From positions 52,349-116,348 of the forward strand of contig NZ_JAUORV010000018.1 in assembly GCF_030548205.1 (NCBI RefSeq): a DNA stretch of 64,000 nucleotides, read 5' to 3'. Positions 34,010 to 44,346 of the stretch are shown one piece after another. Below the pieces are notes generated by a model. That model was not told where the DNA came from and searched no databases. It was given only the letters and a program-made list of their open reading frames with translations. The DNA is from Aliiglaciecola sp. 3_MG-2023 (GTDB lineage Bacteria > Pseudomonadota > Gammaproteobacteria > Enterobacterales > Alteromonadaceae). The position numbers were made by a program, and so were the translations under genes. The stretch's first letter is position 1, and each line of letters starts with the position of its first letter.

Positions 34010-35932
34010 ATGAGCAAGCCCGATAATTGGACAATTGAAGACGCAGAGAAGTTATATGGCGTTAAGCGCTGGAGCGGCGATTATTTTGAGATTGGTCCAA
34101 ACGGAAATTTGCACGTTACACCTGATGTAACCAATGCTGAAATGCGCATAGATTTTAAAGATGTAATTGAAGAAATCAAAGAAGAAGGTATTCAGTTTCC
34201 TGTGGTGCTTCGATTCCATGACATTCTGCGCTCACAAGTTGCACTATTAAATGAAACTTTCATCAGAACCATAAAAAATGCTGACTACGAAGGACAGTAT
34301 CGTGGTGTTTACCCGGTGAAAGTGAACCAGATGCGCGAAGTGGTTGAAGAAATTGTCGATGCGGGCAGTAAATACGCTTATGGTTTAGAAGCCGGCTCTA
34401 AAGCGGAATTGCTCACTGTTTTGGCGTACAACACTAACTTAGATTCCCTGACTATTTTGAATGGCTATAAAGATGAAGAGTTTATGCGTCTTTCACTGAT
34501 GGCCCGTAAGCTGGGACGCAAAATTATTGTCGTCATTGAAAAGTATTCGGAACTTTTATTATTGGTAAAATTAGCCAAAGAACTGGATATTGAGCCTATC
34601 ATAGGTTTGCGCTCTAAAATGACCGTGAAAGGCCAAGGAAAGTGGGAAGGTTCCGGTGGCGATAGAGCTAAATTCGGATTAACCAATACAGAGATTATTC
34701 AAGCTGCCCGTTATCTTGAAGCTCAAAACATGGGACAGTGTTTTAAATTGCTGCATTTCCACATTGGTAGCCAGTTAACCGACATACGTGCGGTGAAAGA
34801 CGCAATTAGTGAAGGGGCCATGATTTACTCTGAATTGCATCATATGGGCTTCAAACTTGATTATGTGGATGTGGGCGGTGGTCTTGGAATTGACTATGAC
34901 GGCAGTAAATCCACCAACGATTCCTCACGCAATTATACCATTGGCGAATACGTTGCCGACGTTGTATTTGGAATGAAAGAAGTCTGTGATCTCGAAGGTG
35001 TGCCTCACCCAACCCTAGTGACCGAGAGTGGCAGAGCGATTACTGCCCACCATAGTTGTGTTGTTGCCGAAATTGTCGGAGAAATACGCTCCAATAGTGC
35101 TGAAATGGAAACGGGTTTTGAAGAACACGAGCATATTCTCGTCACTAATATGCGCGACCAGATACGTTTGTTGGAAACCCAGGAAAACCTCCAAGAAATT
35201 TTTAACGACGCATCACAATATAAAGAGCAGGCGGTGTCTGCTTTTAAACTTAGAGTCATTAGCTTTGAGGAATTAGCTAAAATTGAAACCTTGTATTGGC
35301 AAATTATGGTGAGTCTGCAAGAGCGTATGCAAACCGCAGATTTTGTACCAGAAGAAATGCAAGAATTGGATTACAACTTATCATCTCAGTATTTGTGTAA
35401 TTTCTCGGTATTTCAATCGGCAGCAGATACCTGGGCTATTGACCAAGTTCTGCCAATAGTGCCACTGTCTAGAATGAATGAGCGCCCAAATGTAAATTGC
35501 TCATTGGTGGATATTACCTGCGACAGTGACGGTAAAATTGACAAGTTTGTGTTAGGTAAAGGGATTTCAGATGTCTTGCCCATGCACAAATTGAACAAAG
35601 GTGAAGATTACTATTTGGGTATGTTTCTAACCGGGGCGTATCAGGATGTGATGGGCGATATGCACAATTTATTCGGACGTCTAAATGAAGTGCATATTTT
35701 CAGTCATGATGATGATCCCCTCGATTTTTATATCGAAGAAGTGGTGAACGGCTCCTCTGTAGATAATGTGTTATCGATTATGCAATACAATCCTACCTTT
35801 ATGGCGGCATCGGTTAAGAAGTTAATTGACGCGAAGATTGCTGAAGGAGAAATTAAGCCACGAGAGGGTGTGAAGTGGACAGATTTCTATGAAAACTGCC
35901 TGAAAGGTTATACCTATTTAAAAACCTCGTAA
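34010..35932 (+). CDS. speA: biosynthetic arginine decarboxylase
   Basis: A 640-residue fold-III PLP decarboxylase that makes agmatine from arginine, the first step of putrescine synthesis by the SpeA/SpeB route. The PLP Lys is Lys104 in GVYPVKVNQ. Other landmarks are GLEAGSKAELL, HFHIGSQLTD, VDVGGGLGIDYDGS, TESGRAITAHHS and the C-terminal barrel with GAYQDVMGDMHNLFG. The length compares with 658 in E. coli. speB is not adjacent. The start lies 30 bases after a terminator hairpin with a CGGAG site. Confidence 0.95.
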   Translation: MSKPDNWTIEDAEKLYGVKRWSGDYFEIGPNGNLHVTPDVTNAEMRIDFKDVIEEIKEEGIQFPVVLRFHDILRSQVALLNETFIRTIKNADYEGQYRGVYPVKVNQMREVVEEIVDAGSKYAYGLEAGSKAELLTVLAYNTNLDSLTILNGYKDEEFMRLSLMARKLGRKIIVVIEKYSELLLLVKLAKELDIEPIIGLRSKMTVKGQGKWEGSGGDRAKFGLTNTEIIQAARYLEAQNMGQCFKLLHFHIGSQLTDIRAVKDAISEGAMIYSELHHMGFKLDYVDVGGGLGIDYDGSKSTNDSSRNYTIGEYVADVVFGMKEVCDLEGVPHPTLVTESGRAITAHHSCVVAEIVGEIRSNSAEMETGFEEHEHILVTNMRDQIRLLETQENLQEIFNDASQYKEQAVSAFKLRVISFEELAKIETLYWQIMVSLQERMQTADFVPEEMQELDYNLSSQYLCNFSVFQSAADTWAIDQVLPIVPLSRMNERPNVNCSLVDITCDSDGKIDKFVLGKGISDVLPMHKLNKGEDYYLGMFLTGAYQDVMGDMHNLFGRLNEVHIFSHDDDPLDFYIEEVVNGSSVDNVLSIMQYNPTFMAASVKKLIDAKIAEGEIKPREGVKWTDFYENCLKGYTYLKTS

Positions 35933-35941
35933 TACTTCAAC

Positions 35942-35966
35942 AAGGCGGTATTTTGAATGCCGCCTT
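35942..35966. terminator. terminator shared by speA and the hydrolase gene
   Basis: AAGGCGGTATT pairs with AATGCCGCCTT (one G-T wobble) around TTG, immediately after the speA stop and 5 bases before the end of the convergent gene. Confidence 0.8.
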
Positions 35967-35970
35967 AAGA

Positions 35971-37131
35971 TTACTCTCCTGTTTGTTTTGCCAGTTGTTG
36001 TTTTTGAACAGCATCGTAAGTTTCAAAGTACGCCTGCCAGAATTTGGCGGTAAAACTGTTGATCAGATTTGATTCTGCATTCATCAACATTGCATAACCT
36101 ACTTCCTGATCGGGTGCGAAAGACACATCGGCACGATAGCCTTTCACCCAACCACCATGATAATTCAACTTGTGACCGTTAAAGTCGTAAATTCGCCAAC
36201 CCAATCCATAGTGAGCATCTTTTAAAAATCGCCGCCAATCTCGTCTGCGTAATTCACGTTTTGTTTTAATTCTTTCTGCGGTGACGGTTTTCACAATCTC
36301 TGGGGAAATAATCTCTGGGTATTCCCCTAACATTGCGCGTACCCAAATGGCCATGTCTTCTATACTGGCATTCACGCCCGCAGCAGGTCCGAAACGGTAA
36401 TAATCATCTTGTACTTTGGTTTCACGCCATTTAGAACGAGTAATTGCCACATGGGGTTTTGCCCACTTTGGCGAACTCTGTAAACCTTGTCTACCTGTGC
36501 TGGCATGGGGCATCTTTAATGGTTTAAAAATGCTCTTACTCAGCTCTTTGCCATAAGTGCTTTTTTGATTAAAGTAATAATCTTCAAGGACACCAAACAA
36601 GGCGTTTTGATAGGTATAACATTTCCCCGGAGAACACAGTGGTTCTAACTTTGCCAGTTGTCCTAGAACGCGTTTTAAGGAGTAATTGGCTTCTATTAAA
36701 TTGTCGTAAGCATTAGGTATATAGCCACTTGACTGACTCAATAAATGCCCAAGGGTAATGGGGTTGGGATCTAAACGATTAAAACCATATTCGGGTACAA
36801 TTTCCAGTATGGGGGTTTGCCAAGTGAACTGTTTTTCAGCGACTTTTTTGGCCATCAATATACCAGCGAATGTTTTCGACACAGAAGCCAATCTGAAAAC
36901 CGTATCGCCGTCGATTTTCTCACCAAAATTTTCTGTTAAGCCATAGCTAATTACTTTGGCTGGTTCGCCTTTACGTACAAAAACTAGAATATAACCAGGC
37001 ACATTATGCTTCATAGCTTGTGCTTGGGTTTTTGAGGCAAAGTCGTACAACCAACTATCTTCCTTTGCAAAAGCAGAGGGGCAGGTAAATACGGTAAACC
37101 AAAAAAGGACAATTAAAGTTAAGCTTCTCAT
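35971..37131 (-). CDS. exported serine hydrolase (class C beta-lactamase fold)
   Basis: A 386-residue penicillin-binding-protein-like hydrolase (COG1680). The start at 37131 gives a signal peptide (MRSLTLIVLFWFTVFTCPSAFA). The frame extends upstream to 37200 without a signal-like or family sequence. Catalytic motifs are SVSK (SxxK) in FRLASVSKTFAG, YQN (YxN) in CYTYQNALFG, and HGG in LNYHGGWVKG near the C-terminus. The family includes beta-lactamases, DD-peptidases and esterases; the sequence does not decide between them. It is divergent from the DNA repair pair (start of the next gene ~37282). Confidence 0.85.
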   Translation of the reverse strand: MRSLTLIVLFWFTVFTCPSAFAKEDSWLYDFASKTQAQAMKHNVPGYILVFVRKGEPAKVISYGLTENFGEKIDGDTVFRLASVSKTFAGILMAKKVAEKQFTWQTPILEIVPEYGFNRLDPNPITLGHLLSQSSGYIPNAYDNLIEANYSLKRVLGQLAKLEPLCSPGKCYTYQNALFGVLEDYYFNQKSTYGKELSKSIFKPLKMPHASTGRQGLQSSPKWAKPHVAITRSKWRETKVQDDYYRFGPAAGVNASIEDMAIWVRAMLGEYPEIISPEIVKTVTAERIKTKRELRRRDWRRFLKDAHYGLGWRIYDFNGHKLNYHGGWVKGYRADVSFAPDQEVGYAMLMNAESNLINSFTAKFWQAYFETYDAVQKQQLAKQTGE

Positions 37132-37281
37132 CCCTATAAGGATACTAGGTGAAGGAAGGCGAAACAACAGACAAATCCATTCACAAGATTGATGAACCAA
37201 AAATATATCAGTTCCGTTTTCAGCGCGTGTTATTCAACTTTTGCAGGTACACTTGGGATATATAAGGTAAAAGTGGCGGTT

Positions 37282-38649
37282 ATGGATACAATTCAAATAT
37301 ATCAACAAGCGCGTAAATCACGTGATCCTCGTTTTGACGGTCAATTTTATGTTGCTGTAAAAAGTACCGGGATATTTTGTCGACCAATCTGTCCCGCACC
37401 TTCACCGAAAGAAGAAAATGTTGAATATTACCAACTTGCACCGCTGGCCATGCAAGCTGGTTTTCGGCCTTGTTTACGCTGTCGACCTGATAGTGCGCCA
37501 GGTTCCTGTGCATGGAAGGGCACTACCACTACACTTGAGCGGGGTATTAAATTGCTGCGTGCTCACCCAGAGTTAACGGTGTTGGACATTTGTGGCAAAC
37601 TAGGCGTAAGTGATCGCTATTTGCGTGAGCTTTTTCAGCAAAAACTCGGAATATCACCGAAAAAGTTTCGTTTGTTTGATCAGTTGTTGATAGCTAAAAA
37701 TCTGCTGCATAATAGTGAGTTAAGTATCGAAGATGTTGCAATTGCCAGTGGCTTCTCCAGTGCTCGTCGATTACAAGCTCACATGCACGCTACTTTGCAG
37801 CTTACGCCAACACAAATCCGCAAAAATGGGCGTACCAAACCGTTTTCTTTGAATAAGAGTGAGGCTGCTTCACTGCACATTCAGCTGGCTTATCGAGCGC
37901 CCTATAACTGGACGCATTTAAGGGACTTTCTAAAATTACGTGCCATTGCTGGTATCGAAACAGTGACAGAAAATAGTTATACAAGGAGTTTAACTTACGG
38001 TACAGCAACGGGAGTATTTACTGCCACACATAACTCAAATAGGCATTGTTTCGATATTGAACTGAGTATCAGTGATTTAAGTTGTTTCCAAGGTGTTGTG
38101 CTGCAAATCCGCCGTTTATTGGATTTAGATTGCGATCCTCAGGTCATTTATTCACGTTTACTCGCAACAGGTTTACCGCAAAACGTGATTGCTTCAGGAA
38201 TACGCATTCCCGGAGTTTGGAGCGTTTTTGAGGCCAGTTGCCGTGCGGTTTTGGGCCAGCAAATTTCAGTTAAAGCGGCGGTGAATTTGGTTTCTCAATT
38301 AGCTCAAGAACTGGGTGGAACGTATAACCAACTGCGTCTTTTTCCGACCCCAGAGGCTATAGCAGAGTCAGATTTGAGCTTTCTCAAAATGCCCGACAAG
38401 CGCCGGCAATGTCTGCGAGACTTAGCTACGTTTTATAGTCAAAAAGGTGAGTGGCAAGATATGCAAAGCATTAAAGGCATTGGCCCTTGGACTGTGGCGT
38501 ATGCCGAGATGCGTGGGCTATCTAATCCGGACATCTGGTTAGATTCTGACTTGATAATTAAAAAGCAAATTCAACAACATTCATTAACACCCCAAGACGC
38601 CGCACCTTGGAGAAGCTATCTTACTTTTCAATTATGGAATATGGCATGA
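37282..38649 (+). CDS. Ada-type regulator fused to AlkA DNA glycosylase
   Basis: A 455-residue fusion started at the ATG at 37282 (MDTIQIYQQARKSRDPRFDG, the usual opening of the Ada domain); the frame extends upstream to 37189 with no family sequence. Residues 1-80 are the zinc-binding Ada N-domain that accepts methyl groups from phosphotriesters (Cys33, Cys37, Cys64, Cys67). About 80-185 is an AraC-type helix-turn-helix. About 190-455 is the AlkA 3-methyladenine glycosylase with the helix-hairpin-helix IKGIGPWTVAYAEMRG and the catalytic Asp in WLDSDL. Sensor, activator and repair enzyme are in one chain. The stop overlaps the ogt start (ATGA). Confidence 0.92.
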   Translation: MDTIQIYQQARKSRDPRFDGQFYVAVKSTGIFCRPICPAPSPKEENVEYYQLAPLAMQAGFRPCLRCRPDSAPGSCAWKGTTTTLERGIKLLRAHPELTVLDICGKLGVSDRYLRELFQQKLGISPKKFRLFDQLLIAKNLLHNSELSIEDVAIASGFSSARRLQAHMHATLQLTPTQIRKNGRTKPFSLNKSEAASLHIQLAYRAPYNWTHLRDFLKLRAIAGIETVTENSYTRSLTYGTATGVFTATHNSNRHCFDIELSISDLSCFQGVVLQIRRLLDLDCDPQVIYSRLLATGLPQNVIASGIRIPGVWSVFEASCRAVLGQQISVKAAVNLVSQLAQELGGTYNQLRLFPTPEAIAESDLSFLKMPDKRRQCLRDLATFYSQKGEWQDMQSIKGIGPWTVAYAEMRGLSNPDIWLDSDLIIKKQIQQHSLTPQDAAPWRSYLTFQLWNMA

Positions 38650-39116
38650 ATAATATCAGTGATTTATATTACAGTTACTTAGACACACCCATTGGGCAAA
38701 TAGAAGTGTGCGCCAATAACAGCAATATTGTTTCCATATATTTTTCTGATCTTAAGCAAGATTTTTATCAGGGCAATCCCGTTACAACGGAAGCTGTTAC
38801 TCAATTGAAAGCCTATTTTAAAAGACAGTTAACAGGCTTTGAGTTGCCCTTGAGCGCCAAGGGGACAGATTTTCAACGTCAAGTGTGGCAGGCATTAGCC
38901 ACTATTCCCTATGGCGCGACATGCAGTTATGCCGATATAGCCAATACATTACAAAACCCTAAAGCCGTGCGCGCGGTTGGGGCGGCGAACGGCAAAAATC
39001 CACTTTCTATTGTTATCCCTTGCCATCGTGTTATTGGCAAAAATGGCACCCTCACAGGTTATGCTGGGGGCTTAGCGCGAAAATCATGGTTGTTAGATTT
39101 TGAACAGCGCTCCTAA
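38646..39116 (+). CDS. ogt: methylated-DNA-protein-cysteine methyltransferase
   Basis: A 156-residue O6-alkylguanine transferase with the acceptor Cys126 in IVIPCHRVIG and the preceding GxxxSYADIA/PKAVRAVGAANGKNP helix-turn-helix. I start at 38646 because the ATGA overlaps the upstream stop, implying translational coupling to the Ada-AlkA gene; the frame also runs back to 38607 inside that gene. With its neighbour it forms a complete two-gene adaptive response to alkylation. Confidence 0.93.
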   Translation: MNNISDLYYSYLDTPIGQIEVCANNSNIVSIYFSDLKQDFYQGNPVTTEAVTQLKAYFKRQLTGFELPLSAKGTDFQRQVWQALATIPYGATCSYADIANTLQNPKAVRAVGAANGKNPLSIVIPCHRVIGKNGTLTGYAGGLARKSWLLDFEQRS

Positions 39117-39148
39117 TCTCAGTAGTTCAAGGAAAGGTAAATGAAACA

Positions 39149-40027
39149 ATGCGATTGAAAGACATTTTTGAACTCGTACTTTTGGGGGCGCTTTGGGGCT
39201 CTTCATTTTTATATATGCGTTCTGCAACGCCAGAGTTTGGCGCGTTTGCCCTCGTGGCGGTGCGGACGGGGATCGCGGCATTGTGTTTACTTCCCATACT
39301 ATTTTTGCGTAAAAAAGCCTTTGTGGTTAAGCAATATTGGCGACCAATTTTATTTGTAGGCCTGGTCAATACTGCCATTCCTTTCGTTATGTTTAGTTAT
39401 AGTACGGTGTTGTTGGGTGCAGGTATGGCTTCTATTCTAAATGCTACCGCTCCTATGTTCGGTGCCATAGTTGCGTTTTTGTGGCTTAAGGAGAGATTAA
39501 ACGAACTGGCGGTGTTTGGATTGTTTATCGGTTTTAGCGGTGTCGTGGTCATCAGTTTAGTTCGTACCGGGGTTGAATTGCACATGTCTATCTTGCCTAT
39601 TTTAGCGGCGTTAGGCTCAACCTTTGCCTATGGAATAGCCGTCTGTTATACCAAAAAACACCTTACTGGTATTAATACTCTTGCTATCGCCACTGGCAGT
39701 CAGGTATTCGCTACCCTAGCTTTAATTCCCTTTGCTGTGGTGCTTTGGCCGCAACAAATGCCTTCTACCCATGCTTGGCTACAAGTAGTCGTTTTGGGAG
39801 TGGCTTGTACTGGTTTTGCCTATATTTTGTATTTTAGATTAATTGCCAATATAGGGGCATCAAAAGCCATTACCGTTGCTTATTTAGTGCCGGTTTTTGG
39901 CGTACTTTGGGGCGCACTGTTTTTACAAGAAGTAGTAACGCTAGGAATGCTGCTGGGAGCGGGATTAATTTTGCTTGGTGTGAGCTTAACAACGGGCGTT
40001 ATCAAATTTAAATTAAAACTGGCCTAG
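39149..40027 (+). CDS. EamA-family DMT transporter
   Basis: A 292-residue integral membrane protein with ten hydrophobic helices in two EamA repeats: LVLLGALWGSSFLYMRSATPEFG starts the first half, and AALGSTFAYGIAVCYTKKHLTG the second. The ending AYLVPVFGVLWGALFLQE...LGAGLILLGVSL is typical. DMT exporters move amino acids, metabolites or drugs outward; the substrate is not predictable. It lies 33 bp after ogt and may be read through from it. Confidence 0.9.
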   Translation: MRLKDIFELVLLGALWGSSFLYMRSATPEFGAFALVAVRTGIAALCLLPILFLRKKAFVVKQYWRPILFVGLVNTAIPFVMFSYSTVLLGAGMASILNATAPMFGAIVAFLWLKERLNELAVFGLFIGFSGVVVISLVRTGVELHMSILPILAALGSTFAYGIAVCYTKKHLTGINTLAIATGSQVFATLALIPFAVVLWPQQMPSTHAWLQVVVLGVACTGFAYILYFRLIANIGASKAITVAYLVPVFGVLWGALFLQEVVTLGMLLGAGLILLGVSLTTGVIKFKLKLA

Positions 40028-40042
40028 GTTTAGTTAAACGAA

Positions 40043-40064
40043 TAGTAAGTACTCACACTTACTA
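40043..40064. terminator. possible shared terminator
   Basis: TAGTAAGT and ACTTACTA pair over 8 bp around ACTCAC, at the junction of the convergent transporter and GGDEF genes; it touches the GGDEF stop codon. There is no strong T tract. Confidence 0.45.
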
Positions 40065-41519
40065 CTCGGATTTTGATAGCTGCATTCTCACAATGTTACG
40101 CCCATCTCGTTTGGCTTGATATAAAGCGTCGTCGGCGTAGCCTACCACTTCGGTTAAAGGACGTTGGGTATCGGTATGTGAAACGCCGAAACTAGCGGTA
40201 ACTTGAAGTGAAGCGGAACCCGTAGAAGCAGTCATTTGCGACATATATTCACGTAGCTTCTGAGCAACTTCGTAGGCCTGTTCAGGGCTGGTATCAGGTA
40301 ATAAAAGTAAAAATTCTTCACCTCCCCATCGGCCTACAACATCACCATGACGCAAATGGTTATTCAACATATTAGCAATTTGTTTAAGAACGTTGTCGCC
40401 TGCATTATGGCCATGGGTGTCGTTGACAGCTTTAAAGTGATCAATGTCAATCAAGATAAGCCCTACCTGTAGTCCTTTATCCAGCATTTCGGCATAACGC
40501 AACTCAACTTTATTGCGGTTAGGTAAACGGGTTAGCGGATCTGTCTGGAAATTTTTCTGCATGTCTTGCTTGAAGTAATAAAGCAAGTGATAGATGAGCA
40601 TGAATAATGCGAATATGATCACTAATAAGGTTACGACACTGATGATGAAACTACGACTGATTTCGGTTTGTCTGTCTTGTAGGGGAGTTAATAAGTACAT
40701 TGTCCAACCGAATGGATCAACTTTAACTTCAGCAATGAGCGCATCCATCCCTGACGTCTTTACCAATAAATTGTTCAAAGAACCTTCGGGTAGACTGTCT
40801 ACATCTATATCTTGATACCAATCTAAGCTTTCTAAGGTTTTGAATGTCGCATTTTCAACGATTAAATCGGGATCGGAAGATAGGGCAATATTGTTGTCTT
40901 GATCAACAAAAATGAAATCATAGCCATACTGGCGTTTATACTGGTCGAAGATATCTACAAAGCTATCAAGGCTCTTACTCGTTCCAAAAAATCCTAGAAA
41001 CTCTCCTTTGCTATCATATATTTTTAAATCAATATAAAAGTGCGGATCTTGCCATTGGCCGATATCTGCGATTGCGTCCTTAGGGACTTCTTTGTAACGA
41101 AAATACCAATCAACTTCTCCTTCAACGAGTGCCAATTGAGATCCATCTGAATTATACTGAATACGACTGCTTTCACTGGCAATAAAGAATTCCATATTGA
41201 ACTCATTTTCTAGCCTTTCGAGCATCGAAAACATCGCGCTTTCGTCGATCTCCTTATTTTTCATTAAATTTTGTAATTCTTTGGCCTTGCCTAAGGTTTT
41301 CGACACATGCAAAGGTTCTAATAAGTGATCAATGATGAGAGTGATGGCGGGGGAAATGGATTGTTGTTGGGCTCTGCTTTGCTCAGCCACAATTTTAGAC
41401 GCAGTGAAGTGCACAAGGGTCACAATAGAGATAACCACTACAGCAAATAAAATTAGTATACTACGGTGTAAAGTTCTAAAGGCGTTCAACGAAATCCACT
41501 TTCCATTTAATAATCTCAA
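40062..41519 (-). CDS. membrane diguanylate cyclase with periplasmic sensor
   Basis: A 485-residue protein. TM1 (about 17-38) and TM2 (about 290-315) enclose a ~250-residue periplasmic region that looks like a double-Cache sensor (YDSKGEFLGFFGTSKSLDSFV is typical). The C-terminal GGDEF domain (about 325-480) has the active motif GGEEF in VGRWGGEEFLLLLP and an RxxD product-inhibition site (RHGD) five residues before it. It should therefore make cyclic di-GMP with feedback control. It begins 150 bp from the divergent glmU gene. Confidence 0.92.
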   Translation of the reverse strand: MRLLNGKWISLNAFRTLHRSILILFAVVVISIVTLVHFTASKIVAEQSRAQQQSISPAITLIIDHLLEPLHVSKTLGKAKELQNLMKNKEIDESAMFSMLERLENEFNMEFFIASESSRIQYNSDGSQLALVEGEVDWYFRYKEVPKDAIADIGQWQDPHFYIDLKIYDSKGEFLGFFGTSKSLDSFVDIFDQYKRQYGYDFIFVDQDNNIALSSDPDLIVENATFKTLESLDWYQDIDVDSLPEGSLNNLLVKTSGMDALIAEVKVDPFGWTMYLLTPLQDRQTEISRSFIISVVTLLVIIFALFMLIYHLLYYFKQDMQKNFQTDPLTRLPNRNKVELRYAEMLDKGLQVGLILIDIDHFKAVNDTHGHNAGDNVLKQIANMLNNHLRHGDVVGRWGGEEFLLLLPDTSPEQAYEVAQKLREYMSQMTASTGSASLQVTASFGVSHTDTQRPLTEVVGYADDALYQAKRDGRNIVRMQLSKSE

Positions 41520-41671
41520 GACGCTATCTTAACGATAAGCGGCTTATACTTCTACGAATAAAATTAGAACACAATTTAGTCAGACAAATAATATATGCTT
41601 TGAATGATATTACTAGACCTTTTTGTGAGCTTAGTTAGAATAAATAGAATTTTATGATTTAAGGATTCTCT

Positions 41672-43033
41672 ATGACGTTTTCAGTAGTTGTGCTGGCTGC
41701 AGGCAAGGGCACACGAATGAAGTCTAAATTACCCAAAGTACTTCACCCCATCGCAGATAAACCTATGGTGCAACATATTATTGATACTGTGAACACCTTA
41801 GGGGCTGAAAACATTCATTTAATCTATGGTCATGGTGGCGAGCAACTGCAAAATGCATTGGCTCATAATCAACTTAATTGGTGTTTACAAGCCGAACAAT
41901 TGGGCACCGGCCATGCGGTTCAACAAGCCGTGCCTTATATTAACGATGACGAGGATGTGCTTATTTTGGTGGGAGATGCGCCTTTAATAAAAGCACAAAC
42001 TTTGCAGCAGCTTATTGATGTTAAGCAACAATCTGATCTTGCATTATTAACCGTTGAATTAGCCGATCCTACAGGAATGGGACGCATTGTTCGGGATGGC
42101 GAAAACGTAAAAGCAATTGTAGAGCACAAAGATGCCACAGATGCACAACGGCAAATAAAAGAAATTAATACCGGTATGATGATTATGGGCGGAGCTGACC
42201 TGAAACGTTGGTTGTCTGCGCTAAATAGCGACAATGCTCAGGGGGAATTTTATCTTACCGACGTGATTGAAATGGCAGCCAATGAAGGAAAAGTGATTAA
42301 AGCATCCCATCCCAGCAGTTCAGTGGAAGTTGAAGGGATTAATAACCGCAAACAATTAGCCATGATTGAAAGAGCGTATCAACTAGAAACCGCTGAAAAC
42401 TTGCTAATGGAAGGCCTGTATATTTTAGATCCCCATCGTTTTGATTTACGCGGTGAATTGTCGTTTGGCGTAGATTGCAGCATAGATATCAATGTGATTG
42501 TAAAAGGAAAGGTTATTTTAGGGAACAATGTGAAAATTGGACCCAACTGTATCCTAATTGACTGTCAAATAGGCGATGATACCGTTATCGAAGCAAACTC
42601 TATTATTGAACAAGCCGAAGTGCATAACGGGTGTAGTGTTGGTCCTTATGGTCGGTTAAGACCTGGAGCGGTGATGCATGACAAATCTAAAGTTGGCAAT
42701 TTCGTAGAGATGAAAAAAACCGTGTTGGGTAAAGGTTCCAAAGCCAATCACTTAACCTATTTAGGCGATACATTAGTCGGTGAAGGGGCGAATATTGGTG
42801 CAGGTACCATAACCTGTAACTATGACGGCGTGAACAAATCCAAAACCACCATCGGTGATGGCGCATTTATTGGTTCTAACAGTGCCCTAGTTGCGCCTGT
42901 CACAATCGGTAAAATGGCCACGGTTGGTGCAGGTTCAACGGTAAGCAACAATGTAGACGATCATGAACTGGCCATAGCGCGTAGCAAGCAGCGCAATATT
43001 CAGGGTTGGAAACGACCGACTAAAAAATCCTAA
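41672..43033 (+). CDS. glmU: bifunctional GlcNAc-1-P uridylyltransferase/acetyltransferase
   Basis: A 453-residue enzyme of UDP-GlcNAc synthesis. The uridylyltransferase domain (1-230) opens with [20 protein letters not shown] and includes GTGHAVQQA and NTGMMIM. The acetyltransferase left-handed beta-helix (250-453) contains GPYGRLRPG, the [11 protein letters not shown] catalytic stretch and [13 protein letters not shown]. It makes the precursor for peptidoglycan and lipopolysaccharide. glmS follows 5 kb downstream; the more usual close glmU-glmS arrangement is interrupted here by an HDOD gene, a DUF4157 gene and the DeoR gene. Confidence 0.97.
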   Translation: MTFSVVVLAAGKGTRMKSKLPKVLHPIADKPMVQHIIDTVNTLGAENIHLIYGHGGEQLQNALAHNQLNWCLQAEQLGTGHAVQQAVPYINDDEDVLILVGDAPLIKAQTLQQLIDVKQQSDLALLTVELADPTGMGRIVRDGENVKAIVEHKDATDAQRQIKEINTGMMIMGGADLKRWLSALNSDNAQGEFYLTDVIEMAANEGKVIKASHPSSSVEVEGINNRKQLAMIERAYQLETAENLLMEGLYILDPHRFDLRGELSFGVDCSIDINVIVKGKVILGNNVKIGPNCILIDCQIGDDTVIEANSIIEQAEVHNGCSVGPYGRLRPGAVMHDKSKVGNFVEMKKTVLGKGSKANHLTYLGDTLVGEGANIGAGTITCNYDGVNKSKTTIGDGAFIGSNSALVAPVTIGKMATVGAGSTVSNNVDDHELAIARSKQRNIQGWKRPTKKS

Positions 43034-43179
43034 TGGATTCGTAATTAATGTTTTAAAAGCAATGCTTATATTATCTATTGCTAACTAAACAGTTAGAAGT
43101 GCTAAGCTTAGGCAATCGCCAAGTATTTAAAGGCCTTGAAGGAGGTCTTTAAAGCAAATAATTGGAAATAAATTCGAAT

Positions 43180-44325
43180 ATGTTTGAAAAACTCATTTCT
43201 AAATTGTTTAAGCGCACTGCGCCTAAACCTAAACTTAAGCCAACAACCAGTCCGTCCTTAGCCAGTAAACCGCTAGCCAAAGGGGTTCCAGCAGTGACTT
43301 CGGCAAAGCCCGAGCCAGGGGAAAGTTCAAAACAGACTAGCCTTGCAGAAGCCAATGTGTCAGACATTCCACTCCCTGCAAAAAGTATTAAGATCAGCGT
43401 TACCTCATTTAATCGTTTGGAGTTTTTGTTTTACGATTATTTATTAGGGCCCTCTGCAACTACAACAACTTTAAACCCCTTGGAGCAATACATACTGACC
43501 CGGGTAAATCACGCTCTTAAAAGTCCGCAAGATGTGCTGACTCACTTTCCTGTTTTACCCCAGTCTGTATTAACGCTAACTAATTTATTAAATGATCCTG
43601 ACTTTAATTTAACTGAATTCATCAAAGTGATTGAACAAGAACCCAGTATTGCCAGTGAACTGATGAAAAAGGCTAATAGCCCTGCTTATAAACGTGGAGA
43701 CAATGAAATCACCGATCTACAAAAAGCGTTTATGTTGATGGGGGCTAAAGATATAAAAGAGTTTGTTTTAAATGGTTTTGTGAAAAAGTTATGTCATCAA
43801 AAGCCGGTATATTTTAAAGCATTTGGAGAAAAAGTTTGGTTGCACAGTCAAGAGGTTGCAGTGCTTGCAAAGTCTCTAGCCAAAGCTCGCAATTTAAATG
43901 CCGATGCAGCTTATATTATTGGTTTGATGCATGATTTGGGCAAAATCGTAATTTTTCAATTTATGGTGGAGGCTTTTCAAAAGAGTCACCCCGACTTCAA
44001 GCAAGATTCACTGGTGTTTAAGAAATTTCTGAGTCAGCGCTCAATGTTGCTTAGTGTGGAGCTTATGAAAATATGGGAAATGCCATCATTAATCATTGAT
44101 GTGGTAAAAGACCAGACTATCTCTATAACCAACATCTCAGAGTTATCACCGCTTTCTGCAACACTTTTTGAAGCCAACCTTATGAGTGAGATCAGTCTCA
44201 CCTTCCAAGCAGGTGATTACGATGAAGTAGCGTTAGAAGAAATGCTTGCAGAAGCATTATTGAGTGACCAAGCTAAAGACCTGCTCAGACATAACTTAGA
44301 TATTTCCCCGTCTGTTGAAACTTAA
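43180..44325 (+). CDS. HDOD domain protein
   Basis: A ~381-residue protein. I start at the ATG at 43180 (MFEKLISKLFKR). A TTG at 43162 is closer to the GGAGG at 43141 and cannot be excluded. The first ~90 residues are basic, Pro/Lys-rich and disordered. Residues ~125-320 form an HDOD domain (FPVLPQSVLTLTNLLNDPDF, GAKDIKEFVLNGF, and AYIIGLMHDLGKIVIFQF with an HD-like His-Asp). HDOD proteins are non-enzymatic or weakly characterised signalling proteins, often tied to cyclic di-GMP or stress circuits. It lies 147 bp after glmU. Confidence 0.85.
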   Translation: MFEKLISKLFKRTAPKPKLKPTTSPSLASKPLAKGVPAVTSAKPEPGESSKQTSLAEANVSDIPLPAKSIKISVTSFNRLEFLFYDYLLGPSATTTTLNPLEQYILTRVNHALKSPQDVLTHFPVLPQSVLTLTNLLNDPDFNLTEFIKVIEQEPSIASELMKKANSPAYKRGDNEITDLQKAFMLMGAKDIKEFVLNGFVKKLCHQKPVYFKAFGEKVWLHSQEVAVLAKSLAKARNLNADAAYIIGLMHDLGKIVIFQFMVEAFQKSHPDFKQDSLVFKKFLSQRSMLLSVELMKIWEMPSLIIDVVKDQTISITNISELSPLSATLFEANLMSEISLTFQAGDYDEVALEEMLAEALLSDQAKDLLRHNLDISPSVET

Positions 44326-44346
44326 TGTGAAAATATCCAATAATTG

